From contig NZ_BORW01000001.1 in the NCBI RefSeq assembly GCF_018333375.1, positions 62,001 through 126,000 on the forward strand: a stretch of DNA of 64,000 bases, read 5' to 3'. Below, in pieces: positions 44,864 to 53,406 of this stretch (the stretch's first letter is position 1; each line of letters opens with the position of its first letter). The notes under the pieces are model-generated. The model was not told where the DNA came from. It saw only the letters and a list, made by a program, of their open reading frames with translations, and did no database searches. The stretch comes from Paenibacillus cookii (lineage in GTDB: Bacteria; Bacillota; Bacilli; Paenibacillales; Paenibacillaceae). A program made the position numbers and the translations under genes.

Positions 44864-46045
44864 TCAATCTACAAGGAACAATTTCGAGGCCGTGCGCTTG
44901 AACAGCTTCCACCATCCGGCTTTGCCGACTTGCTCCGGCGATTTCAGCTCGAATTCTTTGAGAACTTTGTCGCCTTGGTACACGACCAGTTTGCCAAGCA
45001 CCTGTCCGGCCTGCACCGGCGCTTTGACTTCCTTCGGCACCTGCAGCTCGTGGCGGATGCCTTCGGCATTGGCCGTCCTTTTCAGCAGCACGCTGTAGTT
45101 TTGTCCGGCGGTTAAGGTCAGTTCCTTAACGTTCCCTTTGTTGACCTTGACCGTTCCGATCGTGTCGCCCGGTTTGAACAGGGTATGCATGCTGTATTGC
45201 GAGAACATGTAGTCGAACATTTTGGACACTTCTTCGTTGCGCGTCTTCGTGTTCGGTTCGCCGAGCACGACCGCCACCGCCCTCAGATCGCCTTTGACCG
45301 CCGTTGCGGACAGGCAAAATTTCGCTTCGGACGTGTATCCCGTTTTCAGCCCGTCGGCCCCCGAGTAGAACCGGACAAGCTTGTTCGTGTTGACCAGCCA
45401 GAACGGATTTTTGGAATCTTTGCGCAGGTAATCCTGGTAAGAGCCCGTGTATTTCGTAATGTCTTTATGTTTCAAAAGCTCGCGGCTGATGACGGCAATG
45501 TCGTGGGCCGAGGAGTAGTGGTTTTCGGCGGGCAGCCCGTTGCAGTTGGCAAAATGGGTATCCCTCAGCCCGAGCGCCTTCGCTTTGTCGTTCATCATTT
45601 GCACGAACGCTTCTTCGGTCCCCGCGATTTTTTCCGCGATGGCCACCGAAGCGTCGTTGCCCGATGCCATGGCGATGCCTTTAAGCATTTCGTCAACGGT
45701 CATTTCTTCGCCGGGCTCCAGGAAGATTTGCGAACCTCCCATGGAAGCGGCGTATTCGCTGGTGCGCACCTTGTCGGTCAGCTTCAGCTTGCCGGAGTCG
45801 ATCGCCTCCATCGTAAGCAGCATCGTCATAATTTTGGTAATGCTGGCCGGCGGCAGTTTATCATGGCTGTTTTTCTCGTAAATAATAGTTCCCGTATTCG
45901 CATCCATAAGGATGGCGGACTTTGCGTTTGCCGCCAAATCCGCCTGCCCCGTCTGTTTGGCCTTTTCCTCCGCAAATCCTGCCTGCGGGAATGCCGCGGC
46001 CGACAGGCATGCCGACAGCACCACCGCCAATAGTGTCTTCCTCAA
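44864..46045 (-). CDS. dacF: D-alanyl-D-alanine carboxypeptidase DacF
   Basis: Forespore carboxypeptidase that affects cross-linking of spore cortex. 393 residues: signal peptide (cleavage near FAEE), SxxK in ASITKIM, SGN in SGNDASVA, KTG in KTGYTSEA, and a C-terminal beta-rich domain. The TTG at 46045 is chosen since AGGAGGGG sits 7 bases upstream; the ATG nine codons earlier lies before that site. The neighbour relation dacF-spoIIAA is that of Bacillus. Confidence 0.92.
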   Translation of the reverse strand: MRKTLLAVVLSACLSAAAFPQAGFAEEKAKQTGQADLAANAKSAILMDANTGTIIYEKNSHDKLPPASITKIMTMLLTMEAIDSGKLKLTDKVRTSEYAASMGGSQIFLEPGEEMTVDEMLKGIAMASGNDASVAIAEKIAGTEEAFVQMMNDKAKALGLRDTHFANCNGLPAENHYSSAHDIAVISRELLKHKDITKYTGSYQDYLRKDSKNPFWLVNTNKLVRFYSGADGLKTGYTSEAKFCLSATAVKGDLRAVAVVLGEPNTKTRNEEVSKMFDYMFSQYSMHTLFKPGDTIGTVKVNKGNVKELTLTAGQNYSVLLKRTANAEGIRHELQVPKEVKAPVQAGQVLGKLVVYQGDKVLKEFELKSPEQVGKAGWWKLFKRTASKLFLVD

Positions 46046-46237
46046 AATAAGTCCCCTCCTGACTCTCGTCATTTTGATCTTGAGAATTTTGCAAACCCGA
46101 AAAATAGCCGGCTGAAAACGAACGGAAGCGGAAATATGTTGCAAAATTCAAATCCTGCTGTTTTCCAGTGTCGTCAGGTTCCGAGAAAAATATTCCATGG
46201 ATCGGCGGACTTATGAGGAAAATTTTGGGTAAAACGC

Positions 46238-46268
46238 AAAAAAATCCGCAGGTCACCTGACCTGCGGA
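46238..46268 (-). terminator. Terminator after punA
   Basis: TCCGCAGGTCA / TGACCTGCGGA near-perfect stem followed by seven T residues on the minus strand. Between it and dacF (46046-46237) there is no gene; a forespore promoter for dacF is expected there but not pinned down. Confidence 0.9.
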
Positions 46269-46309
46269 CATCCTTTCGGTATGTTGCCATACATACGCTA
46301 GAACATAAA

Positions 46310-47134
46310 TTACATCTGCGGAATAACCGCCAGCACGAGGCTCAAAAACTTGTCCCGGGCCAGATCGGTCGTTTCCATCACTTCGTCGTGGGAAAGAGGC
46401 TGGTCCAAAATCCCCGCCGCCATGTTGCTGATGCAGGAGATGCCGAGTACCTCGAGGCCGGCGTGGCGCGCCACGATCGTTTCCGACACGGTCGACATGC
46501 CTACGGCATCGGCGCCCAGCGTCCGCAGCATCCGGATCTCGGCCGGCGTTTCATACGAAGGCCCGAGCATGCCCGCATATACGCCTTCCTGCACCTCGAT
46601 GCCTTTCGCGGCGGCGATCGTCTTGAGCGTCTGGCGCAAACGGCGGCTGTAGCCCTCCGACATATCCGGGAAACGCACGCCAAGCGCCGAATCGTTTGGA
46701 CCGATCAGCGGGTTTCGGCCCGTCAGGTTGATATGGTCGGATATGACCATCAAATCGCCGGGCTTATAGGATGTATTTACGCCTCCCGCCGCGTTCGTGA
46801 CGAGCAGGCTTTGCACGCCCAGTTCCTTCATGACGCGCACCGGGAACGCCGTTACTTCCGGACCGTATCCTTCATACATGTGGAAACGCCCTTTCATCAT
46901 GACGACGGCGCGGCCTTCGATCGTTCCGAGCAAAAGCTCGCCGTCATGCCCTTCGACCGTCGATACCGGGAAATGCGGAATATCCTGATAAGGAATCGAA
47001 ATGCCGTCCTGGATCAAATCCGCAAGAACGCCAAGCCCGGATCCGAGAATCAACCCCACCTCGGGTTTCAAACCGGTTTTGCCTTGGATGTAAGCCGCCG
47101 CTTCGCGGATCACTGTCTGATTAATCATTGTCAT
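46310..47134 (-). CDS. punA: Purine nucleoside phosphorylase
   Basis: Cleaves purine ribonucleosides with phosphate. 274 residues of the trimeric (guanosine/inosine) type: LGSGLGVLA, GRFHMYEGY, VTNAAGGVN and the MSTVSETIVARHAGLEVLGISCISNMAAG segment carrying the active-site Glu and Asn. The usual STVPE is STVSE here, keeping the Glu. Starts inside the 3' end of xerD (14-base overlap), so expression is coupled. drm, often between them, is missing. Confidence 0.94.
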   Translation of the reverse strand: MTMINQTVIREAAAYIQGKTGLKPEVGLILGSGLGVLADLIQDGISIPYQDIPHFPVSTVEGHDGELLLGTIEGRAVVMMKGRFHMYEGYGPEVTAFPVRVMKELGVQSLLVTNAAGGVNTSYKPGDLMVISDHINLTGRNPLIGPNDSALGVRFPDMSEGYSRRLRQTLKTIAAAKGIEVQEGVYAGMLGPSYETPAEIRMLRTLGADAVGMSTVSETIVARHAGLEVLGISCISNMAAGILDQPLSHDEVMETTDLARDKFLSLVLAVIPQM

Positions 47135-48053
47135 TTCCGTTTCGCTCCTTCGACATCGTTAAATACGCCCGCTCCCGCGGATGATGGCTTTGGTACACGT
47201 CCTTCATCGCTTTTTTGGTCAACAGGCTATAGATTGGAGCCGCGGACATATCGCTGTGCCCCAGCATCTCCTGGACGGAACGGATATCCGCCCCGTCCTC
47301 GAGCAGATGGGCTGCAAAGGAATGGCGCAGCGTATGCGGGGTAATATCCCCGTCAATGCGTGCTTCCGCGGCATATTTTTTTAATATTTTCCAAAACCCT
47401 TGGCGGGTCAGCCTTGTCCCAAGATTGTTCAGGAAAAGCCCTTTTTCCCGTTCATCCTTGACCAATTGAGGCCGTATCCGATGGATGTATGTACTCACGG
47501 CTTCGGCTGAAATGCTGCTGATCGGCAGCACCCGCTCCTTCCCCGAGCTGCTCGTGCAGCGGAGAAACTTCATGTCGGGATACACGTCTTCCACGTTAAG
47601 CGACGTCAGCTCGGAGACCTTCATCCCCGTCGCGTACAGCAGCTCCAGCATCGCCTTATCGCGGATTCCCGGCGAAGTCGAGAGGTCCGGCGCTGCCAGC
47701 AGGCGCTCCACCTGTTCGACGCTTAATATTTGCGGAACTTTTTTTTTCGGTTTCGGCGACTCCAAATACAGCGTAGGGTCCTGTTCCATCAAAGACTCCT
47801 TGACCATGTAATGAAAGAAGGAACGGAGCGAGACCAGCTTCCTCATGACCGTGGATGCCGTAAACCCGCTTTGCTTCATTTCATTCATATGCATGGATAC
47901 ATGCAGCTTTTTGATCTCGTCGACCGATTGAATCCCCTGCCGCGAGGCAAACTCGAAAAACTGCCGCAGATCGCGTTCATAGGACTCAAGCGTGCTTTGA
48001 GACAACCCCTTTTCACCCAAATGGCGGATGAAGGATTCTACGTACTGTATCAT
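47121..48053 (-). CDS. xerD: Tyrosine recombinase XerD-like
   Basis: Site-specific recombinase expected to resolve chromosome dimers at dif with XerC/CodV. 310 residues: SAM-like core-binding domain (1-100) and catalytic domain. H240, R243 (HTLR), H266 (LGHSD) and the nucleophile Y275 are present. The first catalytic arginine, normally in ATGLRVSEL, is lysine (K145 in ATGMKVSEL), and the hairpin usually reading GKGxKER is SSSGKER, leaving K172. The flank of the tyrosine (AAPIY) also differs from the usual TTQIY. Synteny with fur and punA supports the name; activity is uncertain. Confidence 0.85.
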   Translation of the reverse strand: MIQYVESFIRHLGEKGLSQSTLESYERDLRQFFEFASRQGIQSVDEIKKLHVSMHMNEMKQSGFTASTVMRKLVSLRSFFHYMVKESLMEQDPTLYLESPKPKKKVPQILSVEQVERLLAAPDLSTSPGIRDKAMLELLYATGMKVSELTSLNVEDVYPDMKFLRCTSSSGKERVLPISSISAEAVSTYIHRIRPQLVKDEREKGLFLNNLGTRLTRQGFWKILKKYAAEARIDGDITPHTLRHSFAAHLLEDGADIRSVQEMLGHSDMSAAPIYSLLTKKAMKDVYQSHHPRERAYLTMSKERNGNDND

Positions 48054-48135
48054 AAGTCAAATAAAGCTCCTTCAAATAGATTTTGCAGATCCGTTCATGA
48101 ATCGGACAGCCCCCCGGATTTCTTTGTCGTTCCCC

Positions 48136-48369
48136 TTACTCACCGTACCAATAAAAGAACCGCAGCCTGTCGCCCATCATTTCGCCCGCCGGGGCCTGGT
48201 CGGAGGAGTGGAAAGCCTTAACGGCATGCCCTTCCGGAATCCGGTAATGGTCGACCGGCGTAATCCATGCCCCAATCAGACTGAATAGCTGGTACAAAGC
48301 GTAGGTAAGCGCGGCAAAAACAAGCAGAAATTTCAATGTCGACAGGCATTTTCTCACCGATATAATCAT
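48136..48369 (-). CDS. DUF4227 small membrane protein (YqzK-like)
   Basis: 77 residues with one N-terminal membrane helix (about 12-34) and a short soluble tail containing DHYRIPEGHAVKAF. Its place between fur and xerD is that of yqzK in Bacillus. The ATG at 48369 has AAAGGTG upstream; the longer frame to 48471 would overlap the intergenic region. Function unknown. Confidence 0.78.
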   Translation of the reverse strand: MIISVRKCLSTLKFLLVFAALTYALYQLFSLIGAWITPVDHYRIPEGHAVKAFHSSDQAPAGEMMGDRLRFFYWYGE

Positions 48370-48491
48370 TCGGATCACACCTTTCGGCTGATGGCTGGGA
48401 AAATCGAAAAAAGCGAAGCATAAGCGCTTCCCGTTACACAGCTTATGAACATGCGCCTTGCGATATGACAAGCCCTTCGCCCCCGCCTACC

Positions 48492-48532
48492 AAAAAAGCC
48501 CCCACCGGCAAACATCATGCCGGCGAGAGCTT
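48492..48532 (-). terminator. Terminator after fur
   Basis: AGCTCTCGCCGGCA / TGCCGGTGGGGGCT stem (with wobble pairs) followed by six T residues, 30 bases after the fur stop codon. Confidence 0.8.
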
Positions 48533-48561
48533 GTGATCTTGGAGGATCGTGATCCGATGGA

Positions 48562-49044
48562 TTAAAGTTTCGACTTGCCCGCTGTTTCGCTGCGTTCTTC
48601 CTCTTCTTTCGCCTTGCAGCGGTAACAGATGCCGTGGAAATCAAGCCGATGATCGGACACCGTAAAATTAAACTCGCGTTCCAGCCGCTCTTCCAGCGGC
48701 CCCAGCCAGTCCTCGCGGATTTCATCCATGCTGCCGCATTTCACGCAAATCAGATGATGATGGTGGTGTTTTGCGGTATCCGTCCGCAAATCATACCTTG
48801 CAACGCCGTCGCCGAAATTGATTTTTTCAACGACATGCAATTCACTTAGCAGCTCAAGGGTACGGTACACGGTAGCCAGACCGATTTCAGGAGCTTTTTC
48901 TTTGACGAGCATGAAGACGTCTTCCGCACTCAGGTGATCTTCTTCATTCTCGAGCAAAACTCTGACGGTCGCTTCCCGCTGGGGTGTCAGCTTATAGCCC
49001 TGGGATTGCAGTTGTTGTTTGATTTTATCGATCCGCGCTTCCAT
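48562..49044 (-). CDS. fur: Ferric uptake regulator family repressor
   Basis: DNA-binding metal sensor of 160 residues. N-terminal winged helix (TPQREATVRVLLE... LATVYRTLELL), the metal-binding HHHHH near 90-94, and two structural zinc pairs, CVKCG (about 97-100) and CYRC (about 137-140). The location next to xerD/yqzK corresponds to Fur in Bacillus, although PerR or Zur cannot be ruled out by sequence alone. Start at 49044 with GGAGG six bases upstream. Confidence 0.92.
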   Translation of the reverse strand: MEARIDKIKQQLQSQGYKLTPQREATVRVLLENEEDHLSAEDVFMLVKEKAPEIGLATVYRTLELLSELHVVEKINFGDGVARYDLRTDTAKHHHHHLICVKCGSMDEIREDWLGPLEERLEREFNFTVSDHRLDFHGICYRCKAKEEEERSETAGKSKL

Positions 49045-49096
49045 TTTCTCCCTCCCCACAGGAAAATCACTGTACCTTTGCTATATCATATCTTTT

Positions 49097-49126
49097 ATTA
49101 TAGAGGGAGTTGCGCGGCAAAGTCAA
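49097..49126 (-). promoter_or_regulatory. Vegetative promoter of fur
   Basis: On the minus strand TTGACT (49126-49121), an 18-base spacer and TATAAT (49102-49097). An AT-rich run follows that could hold a metal-regulator box, but I see no convincing inverted repeat. Confidence 0.6.
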
Positions 49127-49136
49127 ACCATTTTGC

Positions 49137-49787
49137 TCATGATCCGGGCACCGCCGCCGTCTCCAGCAGCACGGGAGTCACCCATTTCATCATGCTTGGC
49201 GTCACCCACGTCTCGAACGAGGACACGCCGAGCATCAGCAGGCACATCACCAGCGTCAAACCGACATAACGCGCGAAAGGACGCGTAACATTGACGCGAT
49301 TATGCAGCATCACCCTGTTTTTGATCACGTGCAACGAAAACGCGATCGCCGAGACGCTGGACACGATCAGCACGGGAATGATCAGCAGATTGGACGGGGC
49401 AACCGACACGAGCGCAAACAGCAGCCCTTTCCATGAAAACTGCCCGACGAGATAACCGACCGTGAACCCGATCAGCACGCCCTTCAGAAAATCAAGGATA
49501 AGAATGCCCGGCAGCCCGATTACGGACAAGCCGAGGAACCAGATCAGCCCGACCCATTTCAAATGCAGGCCGGCGATGCTCCAGAAAGACTGCGCAGCGC
49601 CCGTACCGGCTTCGTTTTGGTCTACCGTCATGAAAAAGTTTTGAAGATACCGCCCGAGATCCTGCTGCTGCTCCAGCGACAACGCATTGACCATAAGAGC
49701 CCCGAATATGACCCCTACAAGAAACAGCACGGCAACAAAAATGTATAGAATATTTTGCTCCTTCAAGGTATGGCGGAAAGTTCGCAT
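49137..49787 (-). CDS. spoIIM: Stage II sporulation protein M
   Basis: Mother-cell membrane protein that recruits SpoIIP and SpoIID to thin septal peptidoglycan for engulfment. 216 residues with about five membrane helices; NILYIFVAVLFLVGVIFGALMVN and WSIAGLHLKWVGLIWFLGLSVIG are typical. GGGAG precedes the ATG. Located between fur and the endonuclease Q-like gene. Confidence 0.94.
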   Translation of the reverse strand: MRTFRHTLKEQNILYIFVAVLFLVGVIFGALMVNALSLEQQQDLGRYLQNFFMTVDQNEAGTGAAQSFWSIAGLHLKWVGLIWFLGLSVIGLPGILILDFLKGVLIGFTVGYLVGQFSWKGLLFALVSVAPSNLLIIPVLIVSSVSAIAFSLHVIKNRVMLHNRVNVTRPFARYVGLTLVMCLLMLGVSSFETWVTPSMMKWVTPVLLETAAVPGS

Positions 49788-49844
49788 TTGACGGATCTCT
49801 CCCTTCCTGTCACATACCTCTACTCTATGAAGACAAGCGTCCGA

Positions 49845-51080
49845 CTATGACTTGTCGGTAGATACGTCCACCTTTCCGTATGTCCCTCCGCCGCCGGCCG
49901 ACAGCGACAGCGTGCCGTTTCTCGCCATGACGATTTGGCGGGCCATTGTTTCCCCGACCGTCCCGGCGAGCTCCTCTTCGGACGCCCGGTGCAAAATCGC
50001 CATTTCGGTGCCGAAACGCTCCAGAAGCTTTTTCCTCGTGGCTTTTCCCAGGCCCGGAATGAACTCGAGCGGCACCTGATAATGATAATTTGGCCGTCCG
50101 TCCGGCTGCACGGGCTGTTTTCGGTCGGCGATGTCCAGGATCCGGTCGAGCACCCCCTGCACTTTTTTCAAGCTGCCGCAATGGGGGCAGGCTCCCGTCA
50201 TCGCCTTCTCCCCGTCAAGGATGCGGCTGCAGCCGAGGCAGTAAGTCCGGTGGTACTTCCCGAGCCGGGGGTTCAGGCCGAAATTGGCCGTCACGCGGCG
50301 TCCCTCCGATTGGTCCAGCGCCATCGCGAATTCGCGGAAGCTCGGCTCGGCAAGCCGGATCCGGTTGTACTCCCTGCCGATTTTGCCCAAGGAATGCGCG
50401 TCGGAATTCGTGACGAACGTAAACCGGTCCAGCTCGGATATCAGCCCCGCCATCTCCGAATCGGCGCTAAGCCCGAGCTCCACGCCGCTTACCATGTCCA
50501 GGTCCAGCACGTCGGACATCCGCGGCGCCACATTGCCGTAGATTCCTTTGTGCGGGGTAAACACGTGGGCAGGGATCATGATGCCGCCCCTGGCGTAAAT
50601 TTCCTCCTGCAGTTTCCGCGCCGTCACGTAAATCCGTTGGGAACTCAGATTGACGTTTTTCATATGCCCGGCCATCCAACCGGTGAAATGACTCATGACC
50701 GCCAGGTCCGGAAAATAGGCCAGAAGATGCGCAGCGCCTTTTCCTTCCTCATAGATTTCGATTTCGCTGCCCAAGAGGATCGTCGTTCCGCGATAGGCGA
50801 TGCCGCCGCCGGGAAGTTCCGTCATTTCGCCGGATTCCAGGCAGTCGATGATATCCTTTTGCACTTCGGGCGAATGGCAGTCGATGATGCCGATCAAATC
50901 CATGCCTTTGCGGCCGGCGGCCTCTTTGGCGATGTTCGCGAACGTCAAGTCCTTGCTTCCGCTTATTTTTACGGCCTGTCCGGAAGTCGTCCGACCGATA
51001 TGGATGTGCAAATCGGCATAAAATTCCTTCAATGTTGGGCGGGGATCTCCTGGTGTCATGCTGCCGTCAGGTAACGTCAT
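49845..51080 (-). CDS. Endonuclease Q family protein (PHP/zinc finger/HhH)
   Basis: 411-residue nuclease-like protein. Order of parts: PHP domain with ADLHIHIGR, GIIDCHSPE and TNSDAHSLG metal motifs (20-240), a four-cysteine zinc ribbon (CLGCSRILDG... CPHCG, about 270-305) and a helix-hairpin-helix end (FIPGLGKATRKKLLERFG). Archaeal EndoQ nicks DNA 5' of deaminated bases, so a role in repair of uracil or hypoxanthine is likely here. Start at 51080 overlaps the nudF stop (ATGA), with GGGAG ten bases upstream. Confidence 0.85.
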   Translation of the reverse strand: MTLPDGSMTPGDPRPTLKEFYADLHIHIGRTTSGQAVKISGSKDLTFANIAKEAAGRKGMDLIGIIDCHSPEVQKDIIDCLESGEMTELPGGGIAYRGTTILLGSEIEIYEEGKGAAHLLAYFPDLAVMSHFTGWMAGHMKNVNLSSQRIYVTARKLQEEIYARGGIMIPAHVFTPHKGIYGNVAPRMSDVLDLDMVSGVELGLSADSEMAGLISELDRFTFVTNSDAHSLGKIGREYNRIRLAEPSFREFAMALDQSEGRRVTANFGLNPRLGKYHRTYCLGCSRILDGEKAMTGACPHCGSLKKVQGVLDRILDIADRKQPVQPDGRPNYHYQVPLEFIPGLGKATRKKLLERFGTEMAILHRASEEELAGTVGETMARQIVMARNGTLSLSAGGGGTYGKVDVSTDKS

Positions 51081-51649
51081 ATCCGGAACTCTCCCGTCAG
51101 CTGCTGCAGCTTCCAAGCATAAACCGCCATGATCGTTTTGGCATCGCTGATTCTCCCCGATTTCACGGCCTCCAGCGCTTCTTGCAAGGTCAGCTCGTAA
51201 AGCTCGAGAAATTCATCCTCGTCCGGTACGGCTTCCCCGCTTTCCAGCCCTTCCGCTACATATAAATGGATCAACTCGTCCGCAAAACCCGGCGAAGTGT
51301 AAAACGAATGCAGCAGCCGGATTTGTTGGCATGTATACCCCGTCTCCTCCTGGAGCTCCCGTTTGGCCGCTTCAAGCGGATCTTCTCCTTTTTCGAGCTT
51401 CCCGGCCGGTATTTCCAGCTCGCAGCGCCCCATGGCCTGCCGGTATTGATCGACCAAAATGATTTTGTCGTCATGGATCGCCAGCACCGCCACGGCGCCG
51501 GGATGCCTCACGATCTCCCTGGAAGCCGTGCCGCCGTCCGGCAGCTTGACCGTGTCGATTTGGAGCGAAATGATATTGCCCTCAAATACGGGTTTCGTGG
51601 AAACCGTGACTTCGTCGAGTTTTGGATTCGAATATGAAATTGGTTTCAA
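51077..51649 (-). CDS. nudF: ADP-ribose pyrophosphatase (Nudix)
   Basis: Hydrolyses ADP-ribose and related compounds. 190 residues; a complete Nudix box GKLEKGEDPLEAAKRELQEE with the TGY following it near residues 85-108. TTG start with AAGGAGAG 7 bases upstream; this is more credible than the ATG 35 codons earlier. Coupled to the endonuclease Q-like gene. The pair suggests a nucleotide pool/DNA damage theme. A divergent mciZ lies just upstream. Confidence 0.93.
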   Translation of the reverse strand: MKPISYSNPKLDEVTVSTKPVFEGNIISLQIDTVKLPDGGTASREIVRHPGAVAVLAIHDDKIILVDQYRQAMGRCELEIPAGKLEKGEDPLEAAKRELQEETGYTCQQIRLLHSFYTSPGFADELIHLYVAEGLESGEAVPDEDEFLELYELTLQEALEAVKSGRISDAKTIMAVYAWKLQQLTGEFRI

Positions 51650-51802
51650 AGCGTCTCTCTCCTTGATCCGGCTTTGCAAACGTTCTCTATGGTTTCTATG
51701 AAATTTGCAAGCCCTATATTTTAAAAACAAGCATGTTTGAACAGACTGACACATATGGTGTTATTATAACAAACTTCACGCAGGAAAGAAGGAGAGCCCC
51801 TT

Positions 51803-51967
51803 ATGAAGAGCTACCGCACGGAGACCTCGATCCATATGGTTGGTCAAGCCTGGCAGATCCGGATCATGCTGAAACAGTGGATGAAAGAAACCGAACCCCG
51901 CGCCCCTCTAAGCGCGATACTCGGGAGAGAAGCGGCCTTAAGACGCACGGATGCCGTATCGCGGTAA
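51803..51967 (+). CDS. mciZ: MciZ-like FtsZ inhibitor
   Basis: A 54-residue peptide starting MKSYRTETSIHMVGQAWQIR, with AAGGAGAG six bases before the ATG. The core VGQAWQIRIMLKQW matches the VGKAWEIRAKLKEY core of Bacillus MciZ, a mother-cell peptide that caps FtsZ filaments and stops a second division during sporulation. The C-terminal tail is about 14 residues longer than the 40-residue Bacillus peptide. Placed divergently next to nudF, as I recall for Bacillus. Identity rests on this short motif and position, so it remains moderately sure. Confidence 0.75.
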   Translation: MKSYRTETSIHMVGQAWQIRIMLKQWMKETEPRAPLSAILGREAALRRTDAVSR

Positions 51968-52094
51968 TCCCGAATATGGCAAAGATATAAATAAATGTGA
52001 AAATTGTCATGGTTTTTTGGATTTTCTCGTTTTTTTTGCTCGTCCCCTATAACCATTTCATATTTGCGTTGTTTTATATAACGGAGGGTCTCGT

Positions 52095-53321
52095 ATGAAG
52101 AAAGACCAAGCATTGTCCCTGCTTCAAACCAAACCTGAATCTTCTTCGGTTCATTACAAATCAGGATTATGGTATCGCACGCGCGGAATGGATGCCGCTG
52201 CTCTTTCGTGTTTCGAGAAAGCCCTTTCGATCACCAGGTCCGGCGAGAAAACGGCGGATCCTTCATTCGACGAATCCTTGTGCTGGATGGAATACGGCAG
52301 GCTGCTGAGGCAGCTGGGCCGCCATCATGAAGCAGGAATGGCTTTCCGCGAATGTCTCGCAAGGAAGCGGCACATCCCGGAAGCACTCGCGGAAATCGGA
52401 TTGCTTCTCCGCCGGTCGGAAATAAGCGACGGGGATCTCCGGATCCGGTTAACCGCGGTCGCCTCCGAATTCATCGAAGATCCGGCGCTTCATGTAGCGG
52501 AAACGCTTTGGGCGCTAGGAGCTTTTGCTTCCGCCGCCGAACTCTATGCATCCCTAAGCCCTCCTGAAAGGTATACCGACAGAAACCTGGCCCAATACAT
52601 TTTATGCTTAATATATATAAACCAATTCAAAGAAGCGCTTTTCCTATTATCACGAAAAACCATGCAGCAAGATCGCGTGCTTCTGATTACTGCCCGGCAT
52701 AGGATCAGAACCGCGGAAGCCATCCATGTATGCAAACTGTGCCTGCATGGTAAGAACGGAGGAGATATCGGCATGCCTGCTTTATCACGCTACGAAGCTT
52801 TGGAAACCGCCAAAACCGCCATTGCCCTCGGCAAAGTGGAAGAAGCTTTGGCTATTTTGTCCAGTCCGACGGAGCATGAATACCATGAGCTCATTTATAC
52901 CTTGTACAAGCAAGGATACCGCGAGCTTGCCGCTTCGCGGATCGCCGGGATGGAACAGCTTCCCTTGTACGACCGCAGCCAGATTTCCCTTGAACTTTGC
53001 TTCATCGCCGCGGAAATCCAATACGACGAAGGGAATTACGAAACGGCGGCTTCCATCTTTGAGGCCATTTACAACACGGATCCCAACCATTCGGCTTCGA
53101 GGTTCGGCGCGGCCTCCTGTTATTTGCAGCAAACGAAAAAATCGCTGATGGCCCGGCTCGAAAACACGATCGTCGGCAGCGAGCATTTTCTCCAAATCGA
53201 ACGTTATCTGAACAACATTACCCGCGCGCTGCACATTTTGAATATTACGGAATGGCATACCCGCTGGACTCCTGCCCAGATGCGCAATCACGGAGCGTCT
53301 TCCGCCGTTATGCTGCATTAG
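52095..53321 (+). CDS. Tetratricopeptide-repeat-like protein
   Basis: 408 residues made almost wholly of helical hairpins. TPR-type repeats are seen at about 20-50 (LWYRTRGMDAAALSCFEKAL), 60-95 (EYGRLLRQLGRHHEAGMAFRECL) and 300-330 (IQYDEGNYETAASIFEAIYNTDP). No signal peptide or catalytic motif, so a cytoplasmic scaffold or regulator is likely. C-terminus is basic and polar. GGAGGG precedes ATG. I cannot name a family beyond TPR. Confidence 0.75.
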   Translation: MKKDQALSLLQTKPESSSVHYKSGLWYRTRGMDAAALSCFEKALSITRSGEKTADPSFDESLCWMEYGRLLRQLGRHHEAGMAFRECLARKRHIPEALAEIGLLLRRSEISDGDLRIRLTAVASEFIEDPALHVAETLWALGAFASAAELYASLSPPERYTDRNLAQYILCLIYINQFKEALFLLSRKTMQQDRVLLITARHRIRTAEAIHVCKLCLHGKNGGDIGMPALSRYEALETAKTAIALGKVEEALAILSSPTEHEYHELIYTLYKQGYRELAASRIAGMEQLPLYDRSQISLELCFIAAEIQYDEGNYETAASIFEAIYNTDPNHSASRFGAASCYLQQTKKSLMARLENTIVGSEHFLQIERYLNNITRALHILNITEWHTRWTPAQMRNHGASSAVMLH

Positions 53322-53345
53322 GCCGCAAGAAGAGAGGGGCCCGTT

Positions 53346-53393
53346 AAAAAAGGCTGTTACCGCGGCATGGCATGCCGGCCGGTAACAGCCTTT
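53346..53393. terminator. Bidirectional terminator
   Basis: AAAGGCTGTTACCG...CGGTAACAGCCTTT stem with an inner GGCATG/CATGCC stem, between the convergent TPR and peptidase genes. Confidence 0.9.
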
Positions 53394-53406
53394 GGTTGGT
53401 TGGGCC

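Noticed and set aside
47121..48053. XerD as part of a phage or integron
   Set aside because: The gene sits between fur/yqzK and punA as in other Bacillales and has no phage neighbours.
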